This document shows, in pieces, positions 22,886-35,500 of a DNA stretch of 64,000 nucleotides. The first letter of the stretch is position 1. The number at the start of each line of letters is the position of its first letter. The translations under genes and the position numbers were made by a program. Below the pieces are notes generated by a model. That model made no database searches and was not told the origin of the DNA. It saw only the letters and a program-made list of their open reading frames with translations. The DNA is taken from positions 20,026,001-20,090,000 of the forward strand of contig OY292279.1 in assembly GCA_958496175.1 (NCBI GenBank), in the 5' to 3' direction. Source of the stretch: Sisyra terminalis. Lineage: Eukaryota > Arthropoda > Insecta > Neuroptera > Sisyridae.

Positions 22886-25229
22886 TATAAATTATACTTC
22901 AGCTTCAGTAATTAGACTACATTATTCTTTATACAGTTGTAAATATATTGTTTAAACTAAATTAAGATCAAAAGTATTCAATCTTTTTTGGACTTTAGGA
23001 GTAGAAAGATAATCCTAAAGGCTCAAAAAGTTCACCAAAATAAATGTCCTTATTACACCTGCGTTTTTTTAATGTTGTTTGTTAATTATTCATTGAAAAT
23101 TTGTTAGTTTTAAAAATCAAAATCTTTTAAACTACTGATGACTTAATCTAAAAGCTTCGATAGGAAACAAATCGACGATAGAGAATTTTTCATTGTTGTA
23201 GTTATTTTGTTGATTTTTCTAGTTATAATTACTATGTTGCTATGTTGAAAATAAAGTAGAATTAATTTTGATCAAAGCGGGTCCCAGGCCAGTAAATTTA
23301 AGGGAACCTCCTTGAATTGATTTAAGCATAGTAAATATAGGGTTGGTTTAACTCATATATGGAAAACATATGAGGGTATTGAGTAATGAGGTTGAATATG
23401 AATCTAGATGGATCAATAAAAAGTATTTTCTTATTATTAAACAAAACTTCTATAATTTCGCAACAGGTAAAGTGCGTAAACAATATAGTAAAACTAACAA
23501 TTAGAAAAGCAACTAGAAAACAAGAAAAAATCTATTTTTTGGCCAAAAATTGTTTTTTTTTTACAGAAAAATGGTTAATATATATCTTATGCTGCTATTC
23601 AAATTAAAAGCAGACTCTTGGTTGGGGTCCCCTAAATTTTTGGACCCTAGGTATTGGTCTAATGGATCTACTAATAGAATAAGCACTATGTTTAAGTGTG
23701 GTTTTTATATTTAATCTGTAAAACGAGTTATAGCTTTGCTAGGAATTTTCTTCTGGCAACTCTAAGATAACTAAAGCTCTTCTAGGATAACTAAAGCTTG
23801 CCTAAAAAAAGGGAAATCGTACCACATATTGTATAAATGTATTCGTACATTTCCCTTTAATCACTTTTATACATGGCAATAATATTTAAATTTTTAAACT
23901 ATAAACAGAGAAAATTTTAGTAGTTTTATGTCGTTGAATTTTTATATCACTATCCAATACAAACCTTGTCTATAGGGAATAATAGGATGGCAAAATTAAT
24001 AAATATTATTTAAATTTGCTAGTTGCACTTAATTTTTTTTCCGTCCATATGCAACGTTGGCTTACCACTTTTCTAACAGACATACGTAGTTAAACCATTG
24101 TATACGATGTATTAATATTCATCTTTAGAACAAGTTATTAATGAAAAGAAAAAAAATATTTTAGTTATTATAAGCGACATCTATCTGAGGAACTAAATAT
24201 AAAAAAAAAATTAGTAGGAATATAAGCTTTCTGATACCCTTTTTTCTAGATTTAATGCTTTTTGTTGTGTTTCTTCTAAATTTCTTTTATTATATGGTAA
24301 CTATTGAAATTTCTTCTTGAATTGTTGTTTCATTATATCTTTGTTATATGTCGCCTATTCATGCACATTTTGATTGAATTACAGCTTTTTGTTTCATGAA
24401 AATCGGAAAACTTTATATAAAATTTTAGTTGATTGAATTGGACTAAAAGAACTCTAAGAATTAACCGAGTCGCTTAAATTTTGAATACAGATATGATCGC
24501 AAATAAATTTTGTTTAAATTTTCGTTTAAAAATTTAAACTATTTTATAAATAAGATGTTAACTTCTGGATATCAATCATAAACTTTTTGCCATTAACTTT
24601 TGTACATCATATTTAGTACCAAAATTCCAAATTGAATCCTCGTTTAGTTTCTTAAAAATTATATCGTATAAGTACTTTCTTAGTACTCAATGAAGCAATT
24701 AGAAAAGAAAGAGATTCGGTGTAGGAATTTACGTTGTAATTGCAAGAGTTAAACAAGAACTAAAAATAGATTTATTTGCAGACAAGTTGGATCCACTGCC
24801 GTCTATTTTTACCAAAATTTGTACCAATTTGTTTAACTTCAAAAAATTGTTCTTAGAATCATTAATCATAAAAAAGCATTAGTAAAATTATTTTCAACTG
24901 GTTCCAAATTAGAGTAAAAAACATTCAACCCAAAGAATTTTCTTTGAAAGATATCTCTGCAGAAAACGATACTAAACAAACACCAAATGAAAAAATTTTA
25001 CCCAAAAAATAATTAAAAACATACATTAAAAATAAATAAAAAAAATGGATTATAAATAAAAAATTTCAATCTAAATCTTAACAATTTATAAATTTGGTGT
25101 TGAGCAAAATCCACGTCATTGACAAAAAAATTGCAAAACTACAACTTTCAGAGAAAAAATGATAAATTACCAACAATTCTATTTTGAATTTTAAAAAATT
25201 TATATTTATGTAAAACTGTGATGTATTTT
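22886..25229. other. AT-rich intergenic DNA
   Basis: No supported gene. 24388-24470 resembles 30108-30185 (GTTTCATGAAAATCG and AGTTGATTGAATT words in order), a dispersed repeat without known identity. Confidence 0.5.
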
Positions 25230-27048
25230 GTTTCTTTGAAGAAAAGGTCAGTAAATATTTCACCCAGAATACCGTTTTCCCGTCCTTTTACAAACCATCT
25301 TTTACCATTTAAAATATTAGCAAAAAAATATTTACCAAAAATTTTTTGTAAACCAAAAATTAAAGCTAATGTCATTCTTATGTTTCATGAAATAAAATCA
25401 TCTCCTTATTTATCCCTATACTGATTAACCGACAAAATTTCAATTCTAGAAGTTTGTGAAAGAAACCATTTCGTTTGTGATAAAATAGTTTAATAGTAAT
25501 TAATTAATTCGAAAAATTAATTATTCTGTCATTGATATAGTAAACTGTTAAGAAAATAGAGTATTTAGGGAAATATAATAATAAACAAAAAAGGAAAATT
25601 AAAAAATTGGAAAAAAGGCATTTATGAAATTATTTTTTCCCCTATATTCACTTATATTCACCTATATATTTTCATCGTTTGTGATAATCAATTTTTCCCA
25701 CAAAAAATTTTTGAATCCTAAAATCATTTAGTGTGTTACTTCGCATACTTATATTCAAAAAAATTTAGTGAGAAAAATTGAATTTGACAAAAAATAAGAA
25801 AATATGTGTGAAAAGCCTATTCATATTTGTTTTCATTTTTGCCAGTTTGGATAAGTTGGCTAAATCTGAAAGTGTGGAAAATATTTTCTGAACTTTAAAA
25901 AACAATCAATGTGTTATTTCACATATTTATAATTAAAAAATTTTTGTGGGAAAAATTGATTTTCACAAACGATGAAAATATATGGTGAAAAGCGTGTTTA
26001 ATTATGTCTCGATTTTTGTTTTTCTGGAAAATTTTGTGAAAATATAATTTAGGGAAAAATAATAATTTCTTGTGTCCGACCGAAACTAGTTTTTACGACC
26101 GAAACCAAAACCGAATTTCGGCATCAGTCTCAATTTCGGCCGAAACCGAAACTTATATATAAAATCATGTTTTCGTAGAAAAAAAAGTTAATCATAATTG
26201 CTGTTCTTAATTTTAAATCCTATAGGTATTCTAATCATTGAGTCCCTAATATTTGAGCTAATCATTAACATAACATATTATTATCTTTTCTTATTTCAAA
26301 TAAATTATTTATACTGAAATAAAGGGTTGATTTAAAAGAAATACACATAACATTTCTTTTTAATTTTAGTTACGAATAACATTAAATAATAAAGGAAAAT
26401 TACAAAACAAAATCACTAATTACTATATGTTTAGGTACATAAAATAGAAAGTACACTTTCTTATATCTTAAAAATAAAATAATTTCTTCTTAACTTTGAT
26501 CAGTTTTCTTTCGAACTGAAAAAAAATATTATAGATAATAATAAGCAAAGTATTAAGTTCGGTCGGACCCTAATAATTTCATAAATGCCCTTTTTTTCCT
26601 CCAATTTTTTGGGTAGGGGGACGTTCTGTTCAGATTTCATTAGTTTTTCTTTTTTATTTATTTTTAAATCACAGTTTTCTAAATTTTCCTTCATTTCTGT
26701 TATTATTTTTCACTAATTACTCTTTTTTCTTAACATTTTACTATATCAATGACAGAATAATTAATTTTTCCTAATTAATTACTACAAAACTATTTTGTCG
26801 CAAACGAAATGGTTTCTTTCATAAACTTCTAGAATTGAAATTTTGTTGGTTAATCAGTATAGGGATAAATAAGGAGATGATTTTATTTCATGAAACATAA
26901 GAGTGGCATTAGCTTTAATTTTTGGTTTACAAAAAATTTTTGATAAATCTTTTTTTGCTAATATTTTAAATGGTAAAAGATGGTTTGTAAAAGGACGGGA
27001 AAACGGTATTCTGGGTGAAATATTTACTGACCTTTTCTTCAAAGAAAC
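25230..27048. repeat. large foldback element, interrupted by a hAT insertion
   Basis: The outer arms (from 25230 inward, from 27048 inward) are inverted copies. The outer 150 bases differ at only about four positions. Inner arms 25672-25719 and 25932-25979 also pair. Removing the 503 bp hAT element and one 8 bp duplication leaves about 1.3 kb that is almost wholly palindromic around 25830-25880. A stop-free frame with IFGLQKIF, NGKRWFVKGREN and GEIFTDLFFKET lies in each arm. Its meaning is unknown. Confidence 0.7.
26070..26572 (+). mobile_element. hAT-type MITE (TAGTGTCCGACC family), copy B, with 8 bp TSD
   Basis: 503 bp. The left terminus is TTGTGTCCGACCGAAACTAG and the right terminus is the inverted AAGTTCGGTCGGACCCTA. 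It is flanked by ATAATTTC at 26062-26069 and 26573-26580, a perfect 8 bp target duplication as expected of hAT transposons. No transposase is present. It sits in the right arm of the foldback element, so it is younger than that element. Confidence 0.8.
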
Positions 27049-27119
27049 AACGATTTTCCATAGAATGGCAAAAAATTTTTTTTTTAAAATTCAAACTATA
27101 AAATTATGTTGGCTTATTG

Positions 27120-27640
27120 ATATAGGGTCCTTATTTCTAGGCTGTCAAACAAGTCATGGGCCATTCCCAAGGTGTCAAAAGCTTTGAGCTTTTTAAAGGC
27201 ATTGAATGAAATTTTTATGATAAGCTTAGTGCTATTTATAAAAATGATTCGCTTGTTTGTAAGGTTTCTTCTTAGCTTCATATTTTCGGGGAAAACTATT
27301 CATGTGAAATTTCAATCGTTTTAATATTAAAAATTATTTTACCAAAAATTTATTGTAAACTAAAAATTAATGCTATCGTCATTCTTATGTTTCATAAAAA
27401 AAAAAAACATTTCCTTATTTATAGGCTTTCAAACAAGTCATGGGCTTTCCCAAGGTGCCTAAAGATTTGAGCTTTTTAGTGACATTAAAAGATTTTTTAG
27501 GATAAACTTAATGCTATTTATAAATATGATTTGCTTGATTTGTAAAAATTTTTCCTTAGTTGTATACTTTTGTCACATTAAAAAATTCTGGGAAAACTAT
27601 TCATGTGGAATTTGAAATGTTTTATGATAGTTCTATATTA
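27120..27640 (+). repeat. two direct copies of a dispersed repeat
   Basis: GGCTGTCAAACAAGTCATGG at about 27139 and GGCTTTCAAACAAGTCATGG at about 27424 start two copies of some 200 bases. Each continues through TTTGAGCTTTT and GGAAAACTATTCATGTG. Between them lies a fragment of the foldback arm (27345-27415). Confidence 0.6.
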
Positions 27641-27918
27641 AAAATTATTTTTAATATTTATTTTATTCTTAGAAAAATCTTAATAGTTACTCTTAAGTTT
27701 TTTCTTTCGTTATGTCTCCGTTTATAATTTTTTTTTTGATCGCATCTGTTCCTTTTTGGATTTACGGAAGTGTATAGGATTTTTTCATCTTATTAAAATA
27801 ATAATGTTCAATTTAATGCGTGTGCCCCAAAGACCAGATGCGGTAGTGTCATAAAAAATCTATCTGTATAGAATCAATGTAAATAAGTTTTAAAAGCTTC
27901 AAATGCATAAATCACATA

Positions 27919-28431
27919 TTGGTATGTTTACGAAAATTTTTGGTTATTTCACGTGGATGTGCATATGGTAATGTGGGGATGTGGGAGCCCAGAGGCGCAA
28001 AAGGCGCACACGGACGGTCCCCTTGCGTAAAGGAGAAGTCTTCGACATCCGGTATCCATTTCGGAAATATAATGCTTGAACTATTTGCCTGTAACATATG
28101 GATTGGATTCGAGAAATAAAGCTAAAAAGCTGAAAACGGTGCGGCATATATTTTAGAGAAGAAGAAGATTTACATCTGTGTTTGCTTGGAATCGCCTGCG
28201 CTATACATTGACAAGGTAAAGCCACATGTGCGTTTCACCGTGCTTAGACTTAAGTTAGTTCTGTTCCAACCTCAGGCATCTTCAGGTCCCTACGAAGTGC
28301 TTCTACATAGTGCTTTAAGCCATACGACTATCGCTAATTTAGTAGATTCCATTTTTTTTAAATCCGAGTGCCAAGGACTTTTAAATTTTAAAAAAAAAAA
28401 AAAATTAAACATTAAGTGTGAATCTTATTAA
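27919..28431 (+). pseudogene. decayed ORF of unknown origin near an A tract
   Basis: One frame stays open across about 170 codons except for two close stops at 28117 and 28123. The base composition is clearly richer in G+C than the surroundings. Landmarks are GMWEPRGAKGAHGRSPC, STSGIHFGNIM and, after the stops, KVKPHVRFTVLRLKLVLFQP. A run of 14 A follows at about 28389, so a retroposed transcript or LINE end is possible. I recognise no family. Confidence 0.3.
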
Positions 28432-28439
28432 AAGTGAGA

Positions 28440-29149
28440 ACCAGAAAAAAAATCGTCGATTAAAAACTCCAATCCTCACAACTGCTAGAAAATTGGTAAA
28501 TATCATAAAATTTTTGTTTTATAAAAATTCCCAATTCTAATTTCCATTTAATCGCACCGAAATATTCGAATTTATTTTTCTTGAGCTAAAAATACGCATT
28601 TGTATTTATACGAATGTCGATCACTCCCACAATTAAACAGATTTGTTTGCGTAAAAGTCGAATGTGCCTCATTAAATTTTCAAGAAATCATTATTTTTTA
28701 TTTTTTTTGGGAAGAAATAATCAAAATACCGAAATCACACATCATGCCTTTTTTATGCTTGTTGAGTAATGCATGTGATTTTCTTCTCGTAGGAATTTGA
28801 CATTGTTGTTACGTAGTTTGATTTCATATTAAAAATAAACGCTTTACACGTTTTATGAAGAATTTTATCGAAGTGTGCAATAGAAAAATTGAAAAAAAAA
28901 ATGAATATAGTTTTGATTTATCAACGGAATTGTCGGAGATAGAAAATTCGTGATAGATGGAAGAAAATATGTGAAACTTTCCGATTGATAGTTGCATTTC
29001 ATTGTTGAAAAATGTATCGAAATTTTTGATAGGAAAAAATAAAATTGTTTTTCAGTAGATTGAAACATTAATTTAATTAAAACGTAGATAATTATTAAAG
29101 TAACAGTCTTTGTTTATTTTTCTTTTCATTTTGTGCTTTAGATGAAAAA
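28440..29149. other. AT-rich intergenic DNA
   Basis: Nothing supported was seen here. The open frames are short and AT-driven. Confidence 0.5.
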
Positions 29150-29515
29150 AATATTTTATGAACCTCGCTTGTATTGATTAAATGCACATGATTAAAAAGT
29201 AAAAAATAAAATTATAAATTGAATCTTAGTATCGATTGTACCATCGATATTAAGGCGATATTAACCAATTAATGTGAATTGTAAGCTACCTAGGCATACA
29301 TCAAAACGAAGGGTGTTCCATATTATCAAATTGTAAATAAAATTGCACCCTACCCTTTGATGCACAACTAGATGGCTTACAATTCACTTTAATTGACTAA
29401 TATCGCCTTAATATCGATGGTTAAATCGGTACTAAGATTCAGTTCATATTTTTTTTTACTTTTTAGTGCATTTTATCAATACAAGCAAGATTTTTAAAAA
29501 AAATCCAAATATTTT
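29150..29515. repeat. palindromic MITE-like element
   Basis: Arms of about 130-150 bases (29150-29310 and 29375-29515). TTGAATCTTAGTATCGATTG is mirrored by ACCGATTTAAC-type sequence (TTAAATCGGTACTAAGATTC on the plus strand), and GCTTGTATTGAT by ATCAATACAAGC. Inner words are GGCGATATTAACCAATTAA and its complement. No ORF. Confidence 0.65.
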
Positions 29516-29650
29516 TGTTTTCTTCTTTTTACTCTATTGATATATTTTCAATATCAATTTTGTCGAAAGCATTGTTTCAAATTAAAACTAACTGGTTGTT
29601 GTCGTTTGTTTCAACTGTCGTTTCGATCTCATTCAATTACCAACTTTTGT

Positions 29651-29800
29651 CATTTATCAGTTGAGTTGGCTGTGAATATATCACGGGCAGTTACTAAAAA
29701 TTTATTTTAACTACCATTTGCGCAATAAATTTACTTAAAAATGCTAAATTCAACAAGCACTTAAAATTCACTTACTTTTACTTGCGTCTTTGAAGGTAGG
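29651..29800 (+). promoter_or_regulatory. possible core promoter and leader exon
   Basis: TTATCAGTTGAGTTGG at 29655-29670 fits an arthropod initiator (TCAGT). A possible donor GAAGGTAGGC follows near 29795. It could be an upstream leader of the gene starting at 41475, but I see no TATA box and no good DPE. Confidence 0.2.
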
Positions 29801-32346
29801 CATCAGGTTAATTATTAAATTAAAGTAGAAATACTTGGTGGTTATTAAATTTTACGACGGATTCATGCATTGTCATCAAGAATAAGCAGGTGTGTCAAAA
29901 TTCAGCACTGGAAAATAGGTGAAAAGAGATTATAAGTTCCGTTCCTTACAAACTAACAGCAAAGTAACTTAATAGAAGTGAAGAAATAATAAAATTTCGG
30001 CTCGGTTCTATAACCTTAACCGTCAAGATAGGACAACCTAAAACTTCTCTATGCATTTATATATTTTTTAAATAAAACATCAAGAAAATTTCATATTTTA
30101 CTTAGAATTTTGTTTTATGAAAATCGATGAATTTTATGTGGAGTTATAGTTGATTGAATTTAACAAAAAGAGCGTCAAGATTTAATCATTTTATTTTAAT
30201 TTAAATTAGTTGTTAAATCTATATGGTTTCAGTGCATTTTGTTATTTAAATTTTAATCTCTCTCAAAGCTTTTCACCTTCCTCGTCAATAATTTTTATTG
30301 AAAATATATAAACGTTTATATGAACGAAGAACATTAAAATCGAACGAACAACAATATTTGTCAGCTCTCTAAATTTCAACCTAAATTTCATTTCAAAATT
30401 TTCCTCAAAGTTCACTTCTTCACAATAAAGAAAATTCATAAAATTGTACATCTAATTAAAAAGCAATAGTGACTCAACACTGTTGGGTATCATTGTGCTT
30501 GGCTGGTACCATTTTATTTATTTTCATGGTTCAGTGATAACACAGTAGGACCCTAGATACAATGTTCATTTACACACACACGTTTACATAATGTATACAT
30601 GCATTTCAATCTTAGGCATATAACAATATACAGTATTCTTAGCCAATTCTAAAATAACTTCTTTGGTAGCCTTTTTTTCTTATTCAAAATACAATTTTTC
30701 TATTAACCTAAGGAAAATTTTAAAAAATGCAAAAGTTTGTTATCCTCAAAAATAGCCTAATTATCGAGTTTTCAAAATTTTATGTTACTTTATCACTATG
30801 TTCGTTGAGTATTTATGTTAACATCGTTCTCTCTGATAAATTTAAAAGTTCAATGAAAAAGACTATAAAATATATAATTGTTTATGTATTGATCATTGAT
30901 TTATCCAACGATATACAATCATTTTTAATTGATTACAGTTGATTGCAATAAGCAAAGAAATTTTCTAGCACAAATGTGAATAAATTTTTGTATAATAAAG
31001 CTCCTTAAACCTTTACTTGTAGAAAAATATTAACTTAATAAGTTTCATATCCGATTCACCTGGTTTTGTACATTTCTAAAATAATAACTCTTAAATTAAA
31101 AATAATCAAGATTTTATGGACCATTTAATGACAAAGGTTTTTATAATTTATTTTAATATTATAAATCTAAATCACATTTAGTTTTTACAAGTTTTCATCA
31201 AAATTTAAAATGAAACTTGAAAAAAAAAACGCCAAAACGCTTGTTTTTCTAATTAAATTGTTTCATTCAATGATAGGTTCTACACAAAAACAATCAAAGC
31301 TCAATTGAGCTTTAAGTGTATCCAACTATAGATACCTTTATTATTTGGCATATGCTTTGTCCGTCTTTTTTAAAATAGGAGGATAAATGTGCAGGGATTA
31401 TCTAGCTTTGGAATTTTTGTGATTTATTTTTTTTATGTAAACTTTTTGACATCACGGATTTACGAATCAATGTTTAGTTGTTTGATATATTTTTCATGGA
31501 CCGTTTACTTTGAAATTATCTTTTTAATGAACGACGAAAAGCTTTTATCCATTTCTTTTTTTGCTTATTTTTAGACTTTTTGATTAAAATAAATGAGCTT
31601 TGTTAAAAACATATTACTTTTTACATAGTTAATTGATTTTTTTAAGTAAACAACGTATCAATGCCTGTATGTATCTATTTTACATAGATTTGTAGTCGTT
31701 TAAGTGGAATTACTTTTTCATTTTATTATTAGGGTTACCCTATAATATTTCCTAATATTTCCCTACAAATAATTTTATATGTCTTAAAAATGTTCTAAAC
31801 TGATATCTTTTATATATATTTTTGACTTGACTTGATAAAATTTACGAAATATTAATTTAAAAAAATTAAAAATGCAAAGAAAATAATTAAATTCAAAATG
31901 ACTTAAACAAGCTCCTATTGACCCAGCGGCGTTAAAATGACGTCAAAGTACGAAACTTCAAAATCTCATAGATGTTTTCCTATAAAAACGTACTTAAACC
32001 AAAGGAAAAAATTGTTTAAATCATTTAAACATTATGTTAATGATTTAAATTATTTACAATGTACACAACCTCTTTTACTAAGGAAAAAAAATGACTGTCA
32101 TTTTTAGGGGATAAAAATGTATTCCATGGCGAAAAATTGTGGAAAATGTCAAAAATCGTGTAAATTGTTACTGTTTCTATGGTAATCGCTTAATGATGTG
32201 TTTATATCTCGGTTTCAATACCTGTACCGATACGTACTGTGACGTCACAGAAGATTCATAAGCACACTTATCGTTTTCGGACTCTCGTTTGCTCATTAAA
32301 ATTAAAACTTTTTTCTACCTAAATACAAGTTTTTCATAACAAAAAG
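29801..32346. other. AT-rich intergenic DNA
   Basis: No gene, RNA or transposon end was recognised, except the dispersed repeat word set at 30108-30185 shared with 24388-24470. Confidence 0.5.
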
Positions 32347-32589
32347 TTGTTTTTTCCTCATATTAATAATATCTTTTACCGATTAAAAAGAATTTGTAAA
32401 TGGTCTATTGGAGTACATGTGGGTGATCCAATGTACAGGTTCTATCAGGTAGAGGAAAAAAGTGCCTCTTACATTTTATGGGAATGTATTGCTTTGAACG
32501 AAAGGAGACATAAAGGACTAGGGATAATAAATCTAGGAACTAAAATTGTCGATAAACATCTAATATGTCGGTCGCTGATGTTTGCTTAA
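32347..32589 (+). pseudogene. non-LTR retrotransposon C-terminal fragment
   Basis: The frame reads GDPMYRFYQVEEKSASYILW, then ECIALNERRHKGLG. This matches the C-terminal zinc-knuckle region of Jockey/I/R1-type LINE reverse transcriptases (C-x2-C-x8-H-x4-C, then an ALxxRR pattern). Three ligands are replaced by Tyr (frame residues 30, 33, 42), and only the last Cys (47) remains. Upstream RT sequence is gone. A dead fragment. Confidence 0.6.
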
Positions 32590-35500
32590 TTACTGGATCT
32601 CAAATATTTAGGTGAAAAAGAGATCCAGGAAGCACAATAAGCTTTGAGGCTGCAATTTTTCGAGGCACAATCTATAATAATCTTGGAAAATCTAAGCAAA
32701 TAAAAAAAATCATTGTCATCTGTGAATCTTAATGATGAAAGTCCTTCCCCATTACGAAACTTTGGCTGATTTTAATTATATTGTTCTTTTATGAATGTTA
32801 TATATAATTTACAAGAACCATTATATATTGGAAAAGGTATAATCTCAAAGATGAAAATAATAATTAGAATTATTTCTATTAAAATTACTACAATGATTAA
32901 CGCAAGAAACAACTTTTGATTCAACTCTTTAGTTGACCATACATTGGATATATAACTTTAATTACTCCCATTACACTTTATACAGTTTTACTAGTTTTTT
33001 TCCTTCACTTTAAAAGAACAATATAGAAAGCTCTTGTATAAAAACCACTGCAAAATTTACAATATAACTGCTTTTATTTTCATTATTTGACCACATTTAA
33101 TTAGTTACATGTCAAGTTTTAAGAATTTTTTTGGCGTCAATAACATTTTTCTGGATTTGATTTAATCCAGTCGAAAATTTATTTTAAAGGGAATAAAAAT
33201 AAATTAAAATAATAATCCAAACTCATGAGTAAACTTATGAGCAATTCTTTGGTTGCACCCAATACGTGGCCATGTTTTTTAAACCGCGCCTAATGGTCAG
33301 CTCTTAATATTACTATTGTAGTGTGAGTGCGAAATATTAATTCACTTTAATATTCAGGAATAAAATGATTCAAAAATTTACGAAAATAAATCACCAACAA
33401 TTATTTTTCTTTAAATTAATTAAGACGCATTTTCTAATTTAAACTGAAAAATCAAAGAATTTTTCATGTTTCCATTGGCTTGAGTTGAGATAAAAGCAAT
33501 GTTTGGAAAATGAAAAATGAATAAATTATCTCAAGTTTTCAACTATTTTTAGCATTTCAAAATCTGAATTGCTTTTAATCTTAATTTAAAATATCATTTA
33601 TATTCTTTCTTACGATGTCTAATACATTTATTATAAATATGTATGCAAACAATTTACTAGATTACGATCACCAAAATTTATTGGTATTATTATAAAATAG
33701 TAGATTAGATAAGATCAATGTTGATTAGTGAAGCAATGTTATAGTATTAAATCTGATTTAGTTTTATATAAATAGATTTAAAGTGCTATTTTTATATATT
33801 TTTTTTAGTTTAAAAATTATAATTTTATTCATAGAGTCCCAACCTCCACGATTAGGCTGTTTAGTATGAGTTTCTAGTTTTAAAATTCACTTTAATTGAA
33901 ACTAACACACTATTGTATTTAAATATTTACACGCAAAGTTCATATCGATTTCGCAGATATTGAAGAACCAAAATTCTTAAAAGACGTTTAAAGTTTTATA
34001 AATAATTCTACGTCGCTTTAATATATTCCACTTCGCAAATATTTTATGGTACAAGTATTATAACGTATTTCATACTCTCCAATCCCAACACATTTGTTTG
34101 TAATTATTTCATTCTTGCCGATTGTATATAAGAAAAATAAAAACGTTATTGCTTATTAATCAATTTAATTGTTCTTGATCATCTCAATTAATCAGTTTGA
34201 CCCAATTATTTAAAGCAAATTGTTTATTAATAAGTGCATGTGAAGTAACTGGACATTACAGTTACATAGTTTCAAATTATAAAATAAATATGTCCTTGCG
34301 TTACCTATAACTGGTCAACTATGTATATGTTAGTTGTAAATCCAAAAATGATAATTATAATTTTAGCTGAAATTAAATATTTAATTTAAATAAGAATACA
34401 AAAAGGTTAAATTGGTTGGCCTATAGGTAGAGCTGGTTTTTATAATTCCGCTAGTTTTGGGTTAGATGCTTATAAAATATTCAAAATTGTTTTACCAAAA
34501 TTAATTCACAATGCATTCCATTGCGTATAAGTATGTAGATTGTAAATACATTGTACAATATACATATTTATATTAGGTACTTGATGTTTTATAAGAACAA
34601 AGTGTTAATGTTTTTCAACATTTTAAGTTAATGTACTGAATAAGAAAAACTAATTTAAATATTAACGCACCAAAAAATAACTTTTTTTTCAATTTTTATT
34701 CTCTTAGTTAGAAAAAGATATTTTTTTTAACGAATTTCACTTATAATAGTAAAAATTTCATAGGAGTATTAGAAAGACAACCATACAACTATTATTTTGC
34801 ATAATTTTTGTCTTACATTACCAATTTTGGCTACATTTAAAATATGGTACGAATTGTTGTCATCCTAATATAGAATATAGTAAAAACATTAACATTAATT
34901 GCCATTACAAAATAAGTTTATGTTTGGTAAAAATATATTAAATAAAATCTTACTTTTTTGAGGTTTGATCTCGTGTTTAGTGATTGGACGCAACTCTGGT
35001 GACGTCATACTTAAGTAAACCGAGTTTCTTCTGAATTTCTTATCGTTAATTGACTGGTTTAAGTATTAATTATTAGTAATTTTCCTTCTCATTCTTATCA
35101 ATGTCCAAAATAGATACTTATTTATAATGTTATGTATATCAAAAAGAAGAAAAAAATTGTGCAAGCCGACTGAGAAATCTACACTAACTTAAAGAAGATG
35201 TACTAATGAATGCACAGTTTTTCAAAAATAATCACGATTTTTATGGAGCATAAATTAAAAATATAAACCATTAGTACATATTATTTTTTCTTTAACTGTT
35301 ATTTACCATCGACTTATAAATATTAAGGTTTTTAGCGATACTAGGGTTATTATTAGGATATAATATGTTTTTAGCAAAAAAAGATATAACTATTCCAGAG
35401 CTTAGTTATTTTTTAGTACTATTGAATAGTAAAATATTTCAAATATGAAACAATCGCAACTATTACAAAAATAATTAAAAGTACTGTTAAATGCATAAAT

